A stretch of 64,000 bases of DNA from the NCBI GenBank assembly GCA_012064415.1, contig SSNU01000071.1:62001-126000 (forward strand), read 5' to 3'. The notes beneath the pieces were generated by a model, which saw nothing but the letters and a program-made list of their open reading frames with translations, did not search any database and was not told the DNA's origin. The position numbers were made by a program, and so were the translations under genes. Source of the stretch: Gyrodactylus bullatarudis. Its lineage: Eukaryota > Platyhelminthes > Monogenea > Gyrodactylidea > Gyrodactylidae. This document shows, piece by piece, positions 35,701 through 45,383 of this stretch (the first letter of the stretch is position 1; each line of letters begins with the position of its first letter).

Positions 35701-38700
35701 ATCGACTTTTATCGACAATATAAGGATTGTCGCTCGATTCGAAACTGTGAATATCATTAGAGCTAAAATGAGCTGTTTATTCTATGTCTAAAATGAGCAA
35801 ATTTCGACTTTTTACCGGCCTACTAATAAGTAATGATCACACTGTATTTGTATATTACCAGAATGAAAAATTTACTGAAATTTTATGATTGAAATATTCA
35901 TGTAAATTTTCAAATACGTCCGAAAATCCACTTAAAATCATATTTGGAGAATTAGAAAAAAGATGTATTAGGGCCAAATGTTCATTTCTTAAAGCATCAT
36001 CAGTGACAGTACTTTAATACTTGATATAAGTTACAAATTTTGAAAGAAATAGTCTAAGAGAAATCAGAATATAATAATGTAAGCTAAAAAACACCAAAAC
36101 TCTCGAATAAATAGTAACAATGGAGAGAAAATTAAAATAATTCACATAGGCCAAGGTAGTTGAAGATTATAAGAATAGCTTTTTTTAACAAACAAGTTTG
36201 GTTTATATAAAGATTTATGAAGAATTTAATTTACTTAATTTAATCTTGGCCATTTTTCTCACGATAGAAGCTCAAGTATATTTCTCTTAAATATGGTGTA
36301 AGTGTAAATTTAAAAGATTTTTTACTAAAAATGGAACACTATCGATTGCCACTTTAAGGTATATATTTCAAAAACAAAATATTCATACTGAACTGTATTT
36401 TTACCTAAGGATAATGAAATTATCTATTTACTTGGTATTTTACCTTATTAATTCGAAAATAAATTTTCAACTTTTTAGGTGTATGCCATCCTCTGAAGCG
36501 TCATACAATCTGTCGACCCAGACGAATATTCTACACAGTCTTATGGCTAGTAATATTTTCCTTTCTTCTCTGCTCAATCAATAGCTTCTACTCGAGTAAT
36601 ATTCTAGACGCAGAGAATAATAGTACAGAGTATATACGAGAAATGCTCCAAGCCTTGAATATTTCGGGTCTGGATAAAATTAAGCCGAATAAGATCTGTG
36701 GAAAATCAGCAAGGTTTTCCGTATATTTCAATATATTCTATGCAATGTTAATTGCAGTAATTCCACCTGTATTACTCATGGTCTTTAACATGTGCATAGC
36801 GCGATGTCTTTTGAAACAGTGGAACTATAGAAACATAAATCTCAGTGCATCCTGTTCCTCGCCAAACTCCCATCGTGATGTTGCAAAAAGAAATTACAAA
36901 TTTTTTTCCACCTGGAATTACAGACAAACAAAAAGTTGGGTCGATAGCAACTCAAACAGTTATTCCTATCCAAATGCTAATCAGAGTAATCTTTTGGGTA
37001 AGATGAGATTCATATAAATGAATATATAAAGTGAGATACATTCTGTATACTTAGAACACCAAAAACTTTGTTCAGCTTGATTAAACAGTCGAGACCCACA
37101 CTCAATGGCCATCACAGTCTGAAGAAATTAGAACGTAATATATCGGGAAAAAATGTACCAAAATTCTACAAGGAATTCATAGGTGCATTTAGTTTTCAAT
37201 TTGGCTCATGTTTTTAAGGGTAAAATTTGGAAGTAAGAAAAATTAAGTTTTTAAAGCTCAGATCAGAGAGGTCTTAGAGAGTTTAAAAGCATTAGAGTAC
37301 TTAAAGCAACAAAGGCATTCTAAAAAACCTATTTCATGTAAGTCCAGGGTTTTGGATCACATAATGAAGGAGGGTGGATCAAATTTATTTGAGCTTCAAA
37401 TAGTCTAATTGTGAGAAAATGCGGATATCTCCGATACTAAATACAATTTGTAAATTTAAAGACCAGAATCTGCGTTAAATTTCGGATCAGAATAATTTTT
37501 TTAATTTTTCTATTAGTTATAAGCTGTGTTATTAACCCTTCATGCCCCAAATTATTTTTTTTCATCACACAAATGAGAAAATTTGCAACCTAATCAAAAT
37601 AATTACGCAGATTCTGAATCTGAATTCCTTTTTGTAAGCCGACTTATCATTACAAGGAAATTAGAGGTTAAAATTGGCTTTTTTTGCCTTTAAAACCAGT
37701 TACCTTCTAAACCATGAGAGATATCGAGCAGGCGATTGTATATTTGAAATCTACGACTATTGTTTTACGATAGAAAGTTAATTAATTTTTTTCTAAAACC
37801 TCAGCAAATAGGTTTTCAAAAAAACGTTCTAAATATTTTTTAAAATTTTTGACAACATTTTCAAAAAATCACTCTTCTTCAAATAACTATGGTGTACATC
37901 AGTGGAAAGTTATCTTTATGAATTATACATATTTTTGTAGCTCAATATATTTCCTTTCTAATGAGAGGTAAACAAAGTGTTTTAGGTATCTTTCAGTTAA
38001 AGTTATCGCTCGAGAAAGAGTTGTGTTCCACTGGTGGAACAATGGGACATGAAGGGTTAAATGAACATCAACTTGAATTCTATTGGGCAAATCTTATGCC
38101 CTGCAAGTCGGGTTTTCAGTTTCAATAAAATAACTCCAAAACTATATTTTGGAATTTTTAATTTGAATTCAGCGAAAATTTCTTTTCAAAATTGGACTAG
38201 GATTTTTCCATGTAAGAATGTGTAATAACCAATTTATCAATGAAAAAATACATATTCCACTGAAAATCAAAATTTTCGATCCATTTTACTAATTCGGAAC
38301 TAAAAATAGTTTTAGATATTAATGAAAAACTTTTTACACGTTAAAAACTCCATTTGCTCAATAATCATAGATCAGGAAAGGCAGAATCATTGTTACCATC
38401 GTTCACTATTTGATCTAAACTAAATTAACACTACTTAGCTTGAGTCTAATTAGTGTTTGCTTAGAAAAAATTCAGATGGGAAAATTTATCTCTAATTATT
38501 TTAACAAAAGTAAATTTAAGGTTAGTTTTGTTAGATTTTTTCACGATAACTTTGATTGGTTTTATTTAGTTTTGAGCCTTTTTCTTCAACTCTCTGAAAT
38601 TGAATAGGGCGATTAGATAGAAATGAAGTGGGTTCATATTACAAGCGAAGGTACTTGACTATATAAAGTTAGGAATCTATGATTTTTACAGAAATCTCGA

Positions 38701-39844
38701 TATTTTCATCAAGAATTCGAATTTTTTTTTAATTTGAAATTCCACTCATGTTGCCCACTTTCACCATTTGAAGAAAAAAAATTATTTTTATGAAAAATAT
38801 GGCCATTTTTCAAATTCCCATTTGGCGCCAAAATCCCATTTTTCAAACTTTGAACCGAAAATTTTTATGGATTCGAAAGTGGAAGAGTGATCAAAAATTG
38901 ATTCTCATGATCAAGATTAGACAAGAAAGCTGACTAGCATCGTCATATTACTGACAGTTAACCCCTCTATCGAGAGATTTTGAATCATCGAAATTTCATT
39001 GATTTTCAAGTAGTGAAACTGATCAAAAAATCGAAATTCCGTTCCCAAACGATAATGTGATTATGCATACTATCAGATTGAGTTGAATTGATTTTCTTGT
39101 GTAATCTCGATCCTGAAAAAATTCTTTCGATCAGCCTCCCACTTTCAAATCAATAAAAATTTTCGGTTCAAAGTTCGAAAGAATGGGATTTTGGCGCCAA
39201 ATGGGAATTTGAAAAATGACCATATTTTTCAGAATTTTTTTTTTTAAATGGTAAAAGTGGGTGACATGAGTAGGATTCTAAAAAAATCTTTAACAAATTC
39301 GAATTCTTGATGAAAACATCGAGATTTCTGTAAAAATCATAGATTCCCAACCTCGTATCAATTAGCTTTACTCAAATATGATAGAAAAATCTCTTATCTG
39401 AGAGTTTAATAATGATTTTATTTTATTTTAGAGAAAAAACCAAAAAAGCGATGTTATTCGAATTGTTTCAAAACAGTTCGCTTCAACTTTAGACGCAAGA
39501 GCACTGGCAGCAAGAATGGAGAAATTGCTCGTCATCCAAGGCCATATCGTACTGGCCGGTTGGGAAGCCAATACTTCTTCATGTTGTTATCTATTTCAAT
39601 CTGTTTTATTATTCTTAATTTACCCTATTGCGTAGCATATCTATCCATGATCCTTCGAGATCATGATTATTTGAAACGGGCAGAAGCCGGGGAAAAGTAT
39701 CCCAGAGATAACTTGATAGCAGTCTTTGAAATAACAAAGACCCTTTTTTCAATAAATTATTGCGCAAACTTTTTCCTTTACAGTCTCAGTGGGAGATATT
39801 TCCGTCGTGAATTATTCAAGATTTTCCACTGCAGTAAAGGATGA
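32759..39844 (+). CDS. Class A (rhodopsin-type) GPCR, peptide-receptor-like
   Basis: Exons 34474-34852, 36479-36997 and 39432-39844 (TGA) join in phase. A proposed first exon of five codons (MDENN, 32759-32773, before GTGAGT) would complete a 441-residue protein; that exon is tentative. Seven hydrophobic segments are visible. Hallmarks are GNLLCLIVF in TM1, SIADLLIL in TM2, a TM3 end reading LFTIERYIGVCHP (ERY form of DRY), ILNLPYC in TM6, and NFFLYSLSGRYFRREL in TM7 and the following helix. A cysteine before TM3 (NIFCELY) and one in extracellular loop 2 (NKICGK) can form the usual disulfide. The third intracellular loop is long, basic and Ser/Asn-rich. These features fit an invertebrate neuropeptide receptor; the ligand cannot be assigned. 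Introns contain four mobile or foldback repeats. Confidence 0.85.
34264..34419. mobile_element. TA-flanked MITE with perfect 27-bp terminal inverted repeats
   Basis: The 27 bp starting TACAGTTAGACCTGTGACTT are repeated exactly in reverse complement at 34393-34419. The TA at each end is the likely duplicated target, as in Tc1/mariner elements. It is 156 bp, non-coding, and ends 54 bp before GPCR exon 2. Confidence 0.88.
35337..35822. mobile_element. 486-bp MITE with exact 8-bp target duplication (hAT-like)
   Basis: Terminal inverted repeats begin TAGGCCGGTAAAAA. The element is flanked by CTAATAAG at 35329-35336 and again at 35823-35830. An 8-bp duplication fits the hAT superfamily (also P). 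The interior has short open frames on both strands but nothing recognisable. It lies in GPCR intron 2. Confidence 0.88.
37536..38056. mobile_element. TTAA-flanked (piggyBac-type) MITE
   Basis: Terminal repeats CCCTTCATGCCCCA and, reversed, CCCTTCATGTCCCA are bounded on both sides by TTAA (37532-37535 and 38057-38060). TTAA duplication with CCC ends is typical of piggyBac elements. It is 521 bp and non-coding, in GPCR intron 3. An internal stretch near 37727 (GCAGGCGATTGTATATTTG) resembles part of the 12.8-14.0 kb repeats. Confidence 0.82.
38070..38220 (+). repeat. Dispersed repeat, copy 1
   Basis: The block around CGGGTTTTCAGTTT and AAATAACTCCAAAACT is similar to sequence at about 63725-63860 (CAGGTTTTCAGTTT, AAATAACTCAAAAACT). 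Ends were not defined. Confidence 0.45.
38653..39370. repeat. Full-length foldback element in GPCR intron 3
   Basis: The left arm (TAGGAATCTATGATTTTTAC, ATATTTTCATCAAGAATTCG) and right arm (CGAATTCTTGATGAAAACAT, AAAATCATAGATTCCCAACC) are reverse complements. Both carry the GGCGCCAAAATCCCAT core (38825 and, inverted, 39186). It is about 718 bp and ends about 60 bp before the last GPCR exon. Confidence 0.88.
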
Positions 39845-40395
39845 AACAGATACATCCTCTCAGAATTTGCAATGTTTTATTATCTATTCTTGATATGATT
39901 TTTCTAAATGACCCATGGATAATAATTTCTATCTTAATATTCTCTCATATCTTGTTATTGGTTGGAACTACTACAAGGAATATTTTAAAACCTCAAAACT
40001 TTTACAATTAAAGTCAGCATATTTTCAGTTCTGTTAATCAAATGATTTTGAACCAATGAGATTTGAAGAAGGCTTGTTCATTTCTATTCAAATGATGCTC
40101 AAAGCAGGAAAGAAACAGACCAGTATTGTAAAGGGAGAGAAAATTTTACAAATCATAATGATAACTATAATGTGTTATAAAACTTATTTTTGTAGAAATG
40201 ACTTTTTTCTCAAATTTCGATACTAACTATAGTAGATAATATTTTCCAGAATCACCAAAATCGATATGATAAGTATTCTAACATCATCCGAACGAATTTC
40301 GCTTCAAGGTATTTTATGCTTTAGTTATAACTAGGGCAGTAAATTTGCGATTTATGATATGCTGCTTGTGTTTAAATTCGTTCGTGGTGAAGACA

Positions 40396-40639
40396 TCACT
40401 CTTTAAGTGTTGCTGGATTTTCTTCGATAAATTCAATAAGACTCTGAACCTTAACTTGAGTCTTCTTTAAATTATTTACACCTCCTCTTGGTAGAGGTAA
40501 ATCATTGTCGTTTCGAACCCAACGGTAAGCTGTGGAATAAGGAACATCAGACATCTTAGCATATTCCCTCCAGTTCCCGCCGTTCCTATATATATAAATC
40601 CAAAACTTTTTTTCTCACATTCTGATCCTGTTTAGCCAT
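40396..40639 (-). pseudogene. Frameshifted N-terminal fragment of a helix-turn-helix transposase
   Basis: From ATG at 40639 the frame reads MAKQDQNVRKKVLDLYI and stops at TAG. The adjacent frame continues NGGNWREYAKM, then AYRWVRNDNDLPLPRGG and LIEFIEENPATLKE to TGA. HTH content, the RGG linker and the 'LIEFIEENP' block are the layout of Tc1/mariner-like transposase N-termini. One frameshift and no catalytic domain in the vicinity make it dead. Confidence 0.65.
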
Positions 40640-40860
40640 CTTTCCCATCTTAGCGTAGTAGACAAAATGTACTTAGAAAGTTTGAAAAAATTAGTTTGAA
40701 AGCTTTAACCAATCAGAGTGAGTTTAACGTTTGACCTTAAAATTTTACTTTGAGACATATAAATAAACCCCCCTTTTAACGACTTGTAAAATGAAAACAA
40801 TTATAATTGTTATCTAGCAGTTTGTTCAACACTTTCTCTCAAAATGACCTGCAAAAGGTA

Positions 40861-41009
40861 TAGAGAACAGTTGCCCCTCTTATTTCTCTCTAAGTTTACT
40901 TTGAATCGTGTTGGATTTTATTTCATCGATGTTAAAAAGCCCTTAGTCTCTTTGTCATTCAGAAAAATTACTGCAAAACAAGAGGGGGCAAATTTTCTAT
41001 GGATTAGCC
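40861..41009 (+). mobile_element. MITE family A, copy 2
   Basis: Starts TAGAGAACAGTTGCCCCTCT and ends with AGAGGGGGCAAATTTTCTAT followed by GGATTAGCC. It aligns along its length with the copy at 8247-8404, including the internal TCTCTCTAAG and CATTCAGAAAAATTA words. About 149 bp. Confidence 0.78.
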
Positions 41010-41170
41010 TTGCTTGTTTTCATTTTCTCATTCGAAAAATATAAAAAATTTGATCTCTTAAATTGCTAGTAACCAAGATAAATTTGTGAATTTTTCCTTA
41101 TTCTTCTATTATTATAAGAGAGTTTATTTGAAAAAGTTAGAAAAGCAATCATAGTAATCTGGTACATAAA

Positions 41171-41552
41171 AGGATATCTTGTGACAAATCTGGTTTACTT
41201 TCAAGTTGATAAAGCTGCTCATTTCCAGCTGAAATCGGAATTTGAGAGGGTGAAGGGTATTCAGTAATGTTGTGAACCCTGTTGAGGAGCGGGTATTATA
41301 TTTATGGGTGTGGGATGGAGGGAGTCTGTTGTATAACGCAATTGTAAATGCAATTTTTCTGAGCCAAATTGGATAGAGGTTGGCTTTGATTAGGAGGCTT
41401 TTATATGAGAAGGGGCCAAGGCAGGAGTGTAGAAAAAGGAATTGGAGGCGTTCGATTTTTTTCTGAGTCCCGATAGGGATATCAGAAAGTAGGGCACTGC
41501 CATAATCGAGATGGGGGAGAATACATTGTTTGAGCAGTACTAGTCGTAGGCT
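41171..41552 (-). pseudogene. C-terminal fragment of a non-LTR retrotransposon reverse transcriptase
   Basis: A continuous minus-strand frame of about 127 codons reads LKQCILPHLDYGSALLSDIP, then QKKIERLQFLFLH, PIWLRKIAF and KYNTRSSTG. The 'ILPHLDYG...L...IERLQ' pattern is the thumb/C-terminal region of Jockey/CR1-type LINE reverse transcriptases. It is less AT-rich than its surroundings and belongs to a different family from the LINE at 51.9-53.7 kb. No catalytic core is present, so it is a truncated copy. Confidence 0.75.
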
Positions 41553-41684
41553 GTGGGATAAAAAATAAATTTGTCACTTAAATAACTAACTAGTGAAATT
41601 TAAATTGTCACTTAAATAACTAACTAAGTAAACCCTTTCCTTTACTCAGGTATAAGTGGAATAATTTTCTTCTTTTTGTCTATT

Positions 41685-41900
41685 TTCTTATTCTACAGCG
41701 GATAGTAATTACTCTCTTAGAAATGCGAAATATAAACCTAATTTTTTGTTGAATTCTTTTAATAAAATATTCTCAAAATACAATTTATCTGATTGTGAAA
41801 ACCTGACTAATCTTAAATTAGTCATATCGCACATCAGATCTAACCTGGATTGTTCTAAGTCTCTTCTCTATTCTTATCAATACTAAGTAATAACCGCCAG
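41685..41900 (+). mobile_element. LINE 3' tail, family L, copy 1
   Basis: The frame reads SNYSLRNAKYKPNFLLNSFN, KYNLSDCENLTNLKLVISHI, then KSLLYSYQY and a stop. It is the same C-terminal peptide family as the RT at 52.6-53.4 kb. 5'-truncated. Confidence 0.7.
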
Positions 41901-41979
41901 ATGATTGACGATTTACCTTCAGACACTATACCTTTTCCATTTCTAAGTGATAAAAATGAACTCGTAACATACTGCATCA

Positions 41980-42640
41980 GAGGCCTTCAAATTGATGGAA
42001 AGAGGTCTTGGTAGAGTAGTTTCAATGTCTACAGTCCAAAAATGGTATGGTTTGTTCAAGAATGGGAAAACAAATTTTCATGATGAACCAAGGCAAGGTC
42101 GTCCTTCAACAATTCCCAGGCAAGAAATTGTTGAGAAAGTCGAAGAAAATCCCAATTTTTCTTCAAGAGAAATTTCTGCAGATTTGAATGTGTCCTTTTC
42201 TTCAGTTGTTCGTGTCTTGCATGAAGAGAATTTCACAAATTCCTTCGATGCATTTTTTCCTCATGATCTCACAGATGTTCAGAAAAGAAAGAGAGTTGAA
42301 TGTTGCAAAAGGCTGCTACACCGTTTGAGATATGACAACTTCTTGAATAGTTTGGTGACAACAGATGAAAAATGGATATTTTTAAAGGATCCCAGCCCAT
42401 TCATTACTGAATATCTTTTCATGTAATAGCCTTTTTAATGGGAATTCAAAGAGGAAACACTTGGTACCGTCTCAGATGAACAAGGTGAAAAATGCACCAA
42501 ATGATGATGTTCATTGAGGAAAGATATTCAGTAATGAATGTGGAACATTGTCTTTCAGATTACTGTTGGTTTATAAAAAATACAGATTAAAGATAGAGAA
42601 TATTGTTGCTCCCCCAAAATTTGTTTTATACTCAATCAAA
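41980..42640 (+). pseudogene. Mariner-type transposase remnant
   Basis: An open frame from 41992 to 42426 includes QKWYGLFKNGKTNFHDEPRQ (mariner HTH with 'DEPRQGRP'), then SREISADLNVSFSSV, DLTDVQKRKRVECCKRLL and TTDEKWIF (first catalytic Asp of the mariner DD34D triad). A short insertion then causes a stop, after which NGNSKRKHLVPSQM resumes the mariner frame. The second and third catalytic Asp regions are not recognisable. It lies in the graveyard between GPCR and Hillarin. Confidence 0.8.
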
Positions 42641-44074
42641 TAACTTTGTAAAACCATACAATGTAGAAGAAATTCTGAACATTTAAATTTGATAAAACAG
42701 TTTTATAATATTTTATAATACAAGAATTGTAAATAAAAAAATCAGATAAAACTTCAATGTAAACGTTTTTATAAATATACAAATCTCTGTTATTGTCTAT
42801 ACTGATTTAATCATTAATTATAAATCCTTCAGTTTTATACGAAATTATTGTGCTAATCAAAATGAACCAATCAGAATCGAGAAAAAATAAATCGAGAAAA
42901 ATTGAGTGAAATCACTAATAAAAAAACCTTGAATAACTTCTGAACCAAAAAAGATAAATGGTCATGCGAGGTATCATTGGATAGAGAAATAAATTTCACA
43001 TTCTTTCCCTCATTAAAATTTGAGATTTTATCAAAATAAGATAGCCTGTTGAAGGGTAAAAACAAAAAAGTGCATGGCATTTTTCGCTAATTTTTCATCT
43101 TTTTTCAACTTTAAGACCAATTTTGAGGATGATCCATTCCAAAAGCACGTTTGAACTTGAAAGCGTCTTATAGAGAATTTTATGCTCTTTCAAATGATAT
43201 CAAATTTGACTCTAAAATGTCTAAGGATCAAGTCAAAAAATTGATTTATTCAAGTCCCGATTATGAAAATTGTGCTATTTCGGTTTTTCGCGAATTGCGC
43301 AAAAACTGGGCAACTTAGGAAATTTTTGGAAGCAGATTCAGAATCTGCGTTAAATTTTACACTATAATCAGTTTTCGCAAAAATTTATCGCAACCCCCCA
43401 ACCACCCGTTATAATTATCATTGTAAGTATTCAAAATAAATAATAATGAGGCGAATACTAATAAGTTAACTTAAATAAAAAATAGCACTTCAAAATACAT
43501 TTTTTGTTTACACCAGAAGCATTTTCAAAAAATTTGATAGTAAAGTCAATGATATAACTTAATCATATATTGGAGTATTAAATGTAATTTTATTGGTATT
43601 TGAGGATCGAATATACTTGTGTTGGATTAAAACTGGCCTGTCTTCAAGTATTCAGATGAACATTGATCTTGATCCAAGAATTATTGCTGAACTAGTTCTA
43701 AAAAGTTTGATGTAAATTCATGTTGTCAATAAATTAACTGATGTGAGTATTTATGTGCTTTTTATTAAAATATTAGTTAAATATATTATATTTTTATATT
43801 ACATAACTACTTACAACGGATATATTAACGATTATAGGGTGTTAGGCTCATCTTAAATTTAGCCAGGTATAGAGTTTATAATTAACAATTTCTCTATTTT
43901 CATTGCCATTCTATTTAAAACATTATAAATCCACAAGATCAAAATTATTTCATGCTATTTATCAGATTTATTTACATTTATTTTGTATACATTATTTAAT
44001 TTTTTTTCAAAATTCAATATAAGATTTTGTCTAACAAAGATTTACACAATCCACTTATAATTGGATTCGCTGAC

Positions 44075-44510
44075 AGTTTTTTTTTTTAGAAAAAAATCTA
44101 TATTGAAAAATAAGAAATTTAAACAAAACACTAATGGAGAATACAAATAAATAGTAAATCTTTTAATGGTTTATCATCATTATAAGGATGAAACATAGTC
44201 TTGAAAGAGTTTTTGATTGCGATCGAATTGGCTTTTGGAGTAGAACATCTTCGATGGTTTAGTGTTGGATGTAAATCTGAAAAGTTTAATCGAATAGCAC
44301 TTGGTAGTTTCTACTTAATGAAGATCAGGATATAGGAGAGAGTAGGTGTAGTCGATTTTAGATCGAATATGTTTCATAATATTTTAAATTGAGTTTAGGT
44401 TGTCACAATTCGATAAGTCATACTTATCATTAAGTTTATTGAAGGTAGAAAGTAAGTAGTTATTTTCATAAGACATATTTCTTAGATTGTAAGACCTTTC
44501 GATTCTGATA
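44075..44510 (-). mobile_element. LINE 3' tail, family L, copy 2 (nearly identical to 53295-53727)
   Basis: The reverse complement matches 53295-53727 over about 430 bp with a single substitution seen by eye, up to and including the same A-run at the 3' end. Flanks differ on both sides, as expected for a 5'-truncated retrotransposed copy. Confidence 0.9.
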
Positions 44511-45164
44511 TTCGAGGAAATCAGACAACTTATGTCGAACAATTAGTATTTTCATAATCTTAATTTTAATTCACATTATTATTTTGTCTAGCTAAATTGA
44601 TTAAAATCCTAATGACTTGAGAAGGAAATGAATTTTCCTTTTTTGACAACTTTCATCGACCAAACACGTATTTTTTGAAATTTTCATCATTTTGTTAATT
44701 AGAAGTCTAAACGATAATTTCTATTAACATTATTTTTGAAAAAATCAATTCCTAAATTCATAGAATCTATCAAAGAGCTGCGGAATTTTTGCAATCCAAA
44801 ACTAATTGCTATAAAGACGGGAAATAATAATAACGGGAAATGACTTTTCAGGTATTCAGAAACTTGATTATGATGAAGATTTTTCGGAATCAGGTAGCAG
44901 CTACATTATCATTTTAAAAAATTTGGTTTTTCAAATTCTAATTTTTGCATTTTGAGCGGAAATTTTTCATTGGTTCCAAAGTGGTTATTAGAAGTATTTC
45001 AGAATCAAAATTTGCTCATTTTTATCTGAGGATTGACCTTTTTAACGTTTCTTGATCATTTTCAATATCAATGAAATTTCAATAATTCAAAATCTCCTTC
45101 AAAGCGGTGAATCTGTTGAAAATTTAATGTTAATGTAAGAAACAAAATTTTTCAAATAATAAAT

Positions 45165-45170
45165 TTTATT
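45165..45170 (-). terminator. Possible polyadenylation signal for the Hillarin gene
   Basis: AATAAA on the minus strand about 214 bp after the stop codon. Given the AT content it could be fortuitous. Confidence 0.3.
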
Positions 45171-45383
45171 TAAACATTTTTTACAGGGTATTTGTCTTAG
45201 AATTTAATGCTAGGAAGATATTGTATTGAGACTAAAGTCTGATAAATAAAATACAACAAATAATAACATGGGGATAGATTTAAAGTCAAAGTTTATGAGT
45301 CAATTAATCAATAAAAAGAGGCTGATATGAAGCATTGAGTTTGGACAAATGATTTTACAAAAAAAAGTTTCAAGTTGTCCTCT

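Larger units (their letters stand above)
39845..45383. other. Transposon graveyard between GPCR and Hillarin
   Basis: Apart from the separately listed fragments, a direct repeat of TTGTCACTTAAATAACTAAC occurs at 41572 and 41607. A word shared with 37466 (CAGAATCTGCGTTAAATTT) occurs near 43338. Foldback debris is seen near 44890-45110. The rest, including 42650-44070, shows no gene I can support. Confidence 0.6.

Noticed and set aside
35557..35791. Overlapping open frames on both strands inside the 35.3-35.8 kb MITE
   Set aside because: No transposase motif; expected by chance in a 486-bp non-autonomous element.
41560..41640. Short spaced direct repeats resembling a CRISPR unit
   Set aside because: Only two units with AT-rich context in an animal genome; a local duplication at a transposon edge.
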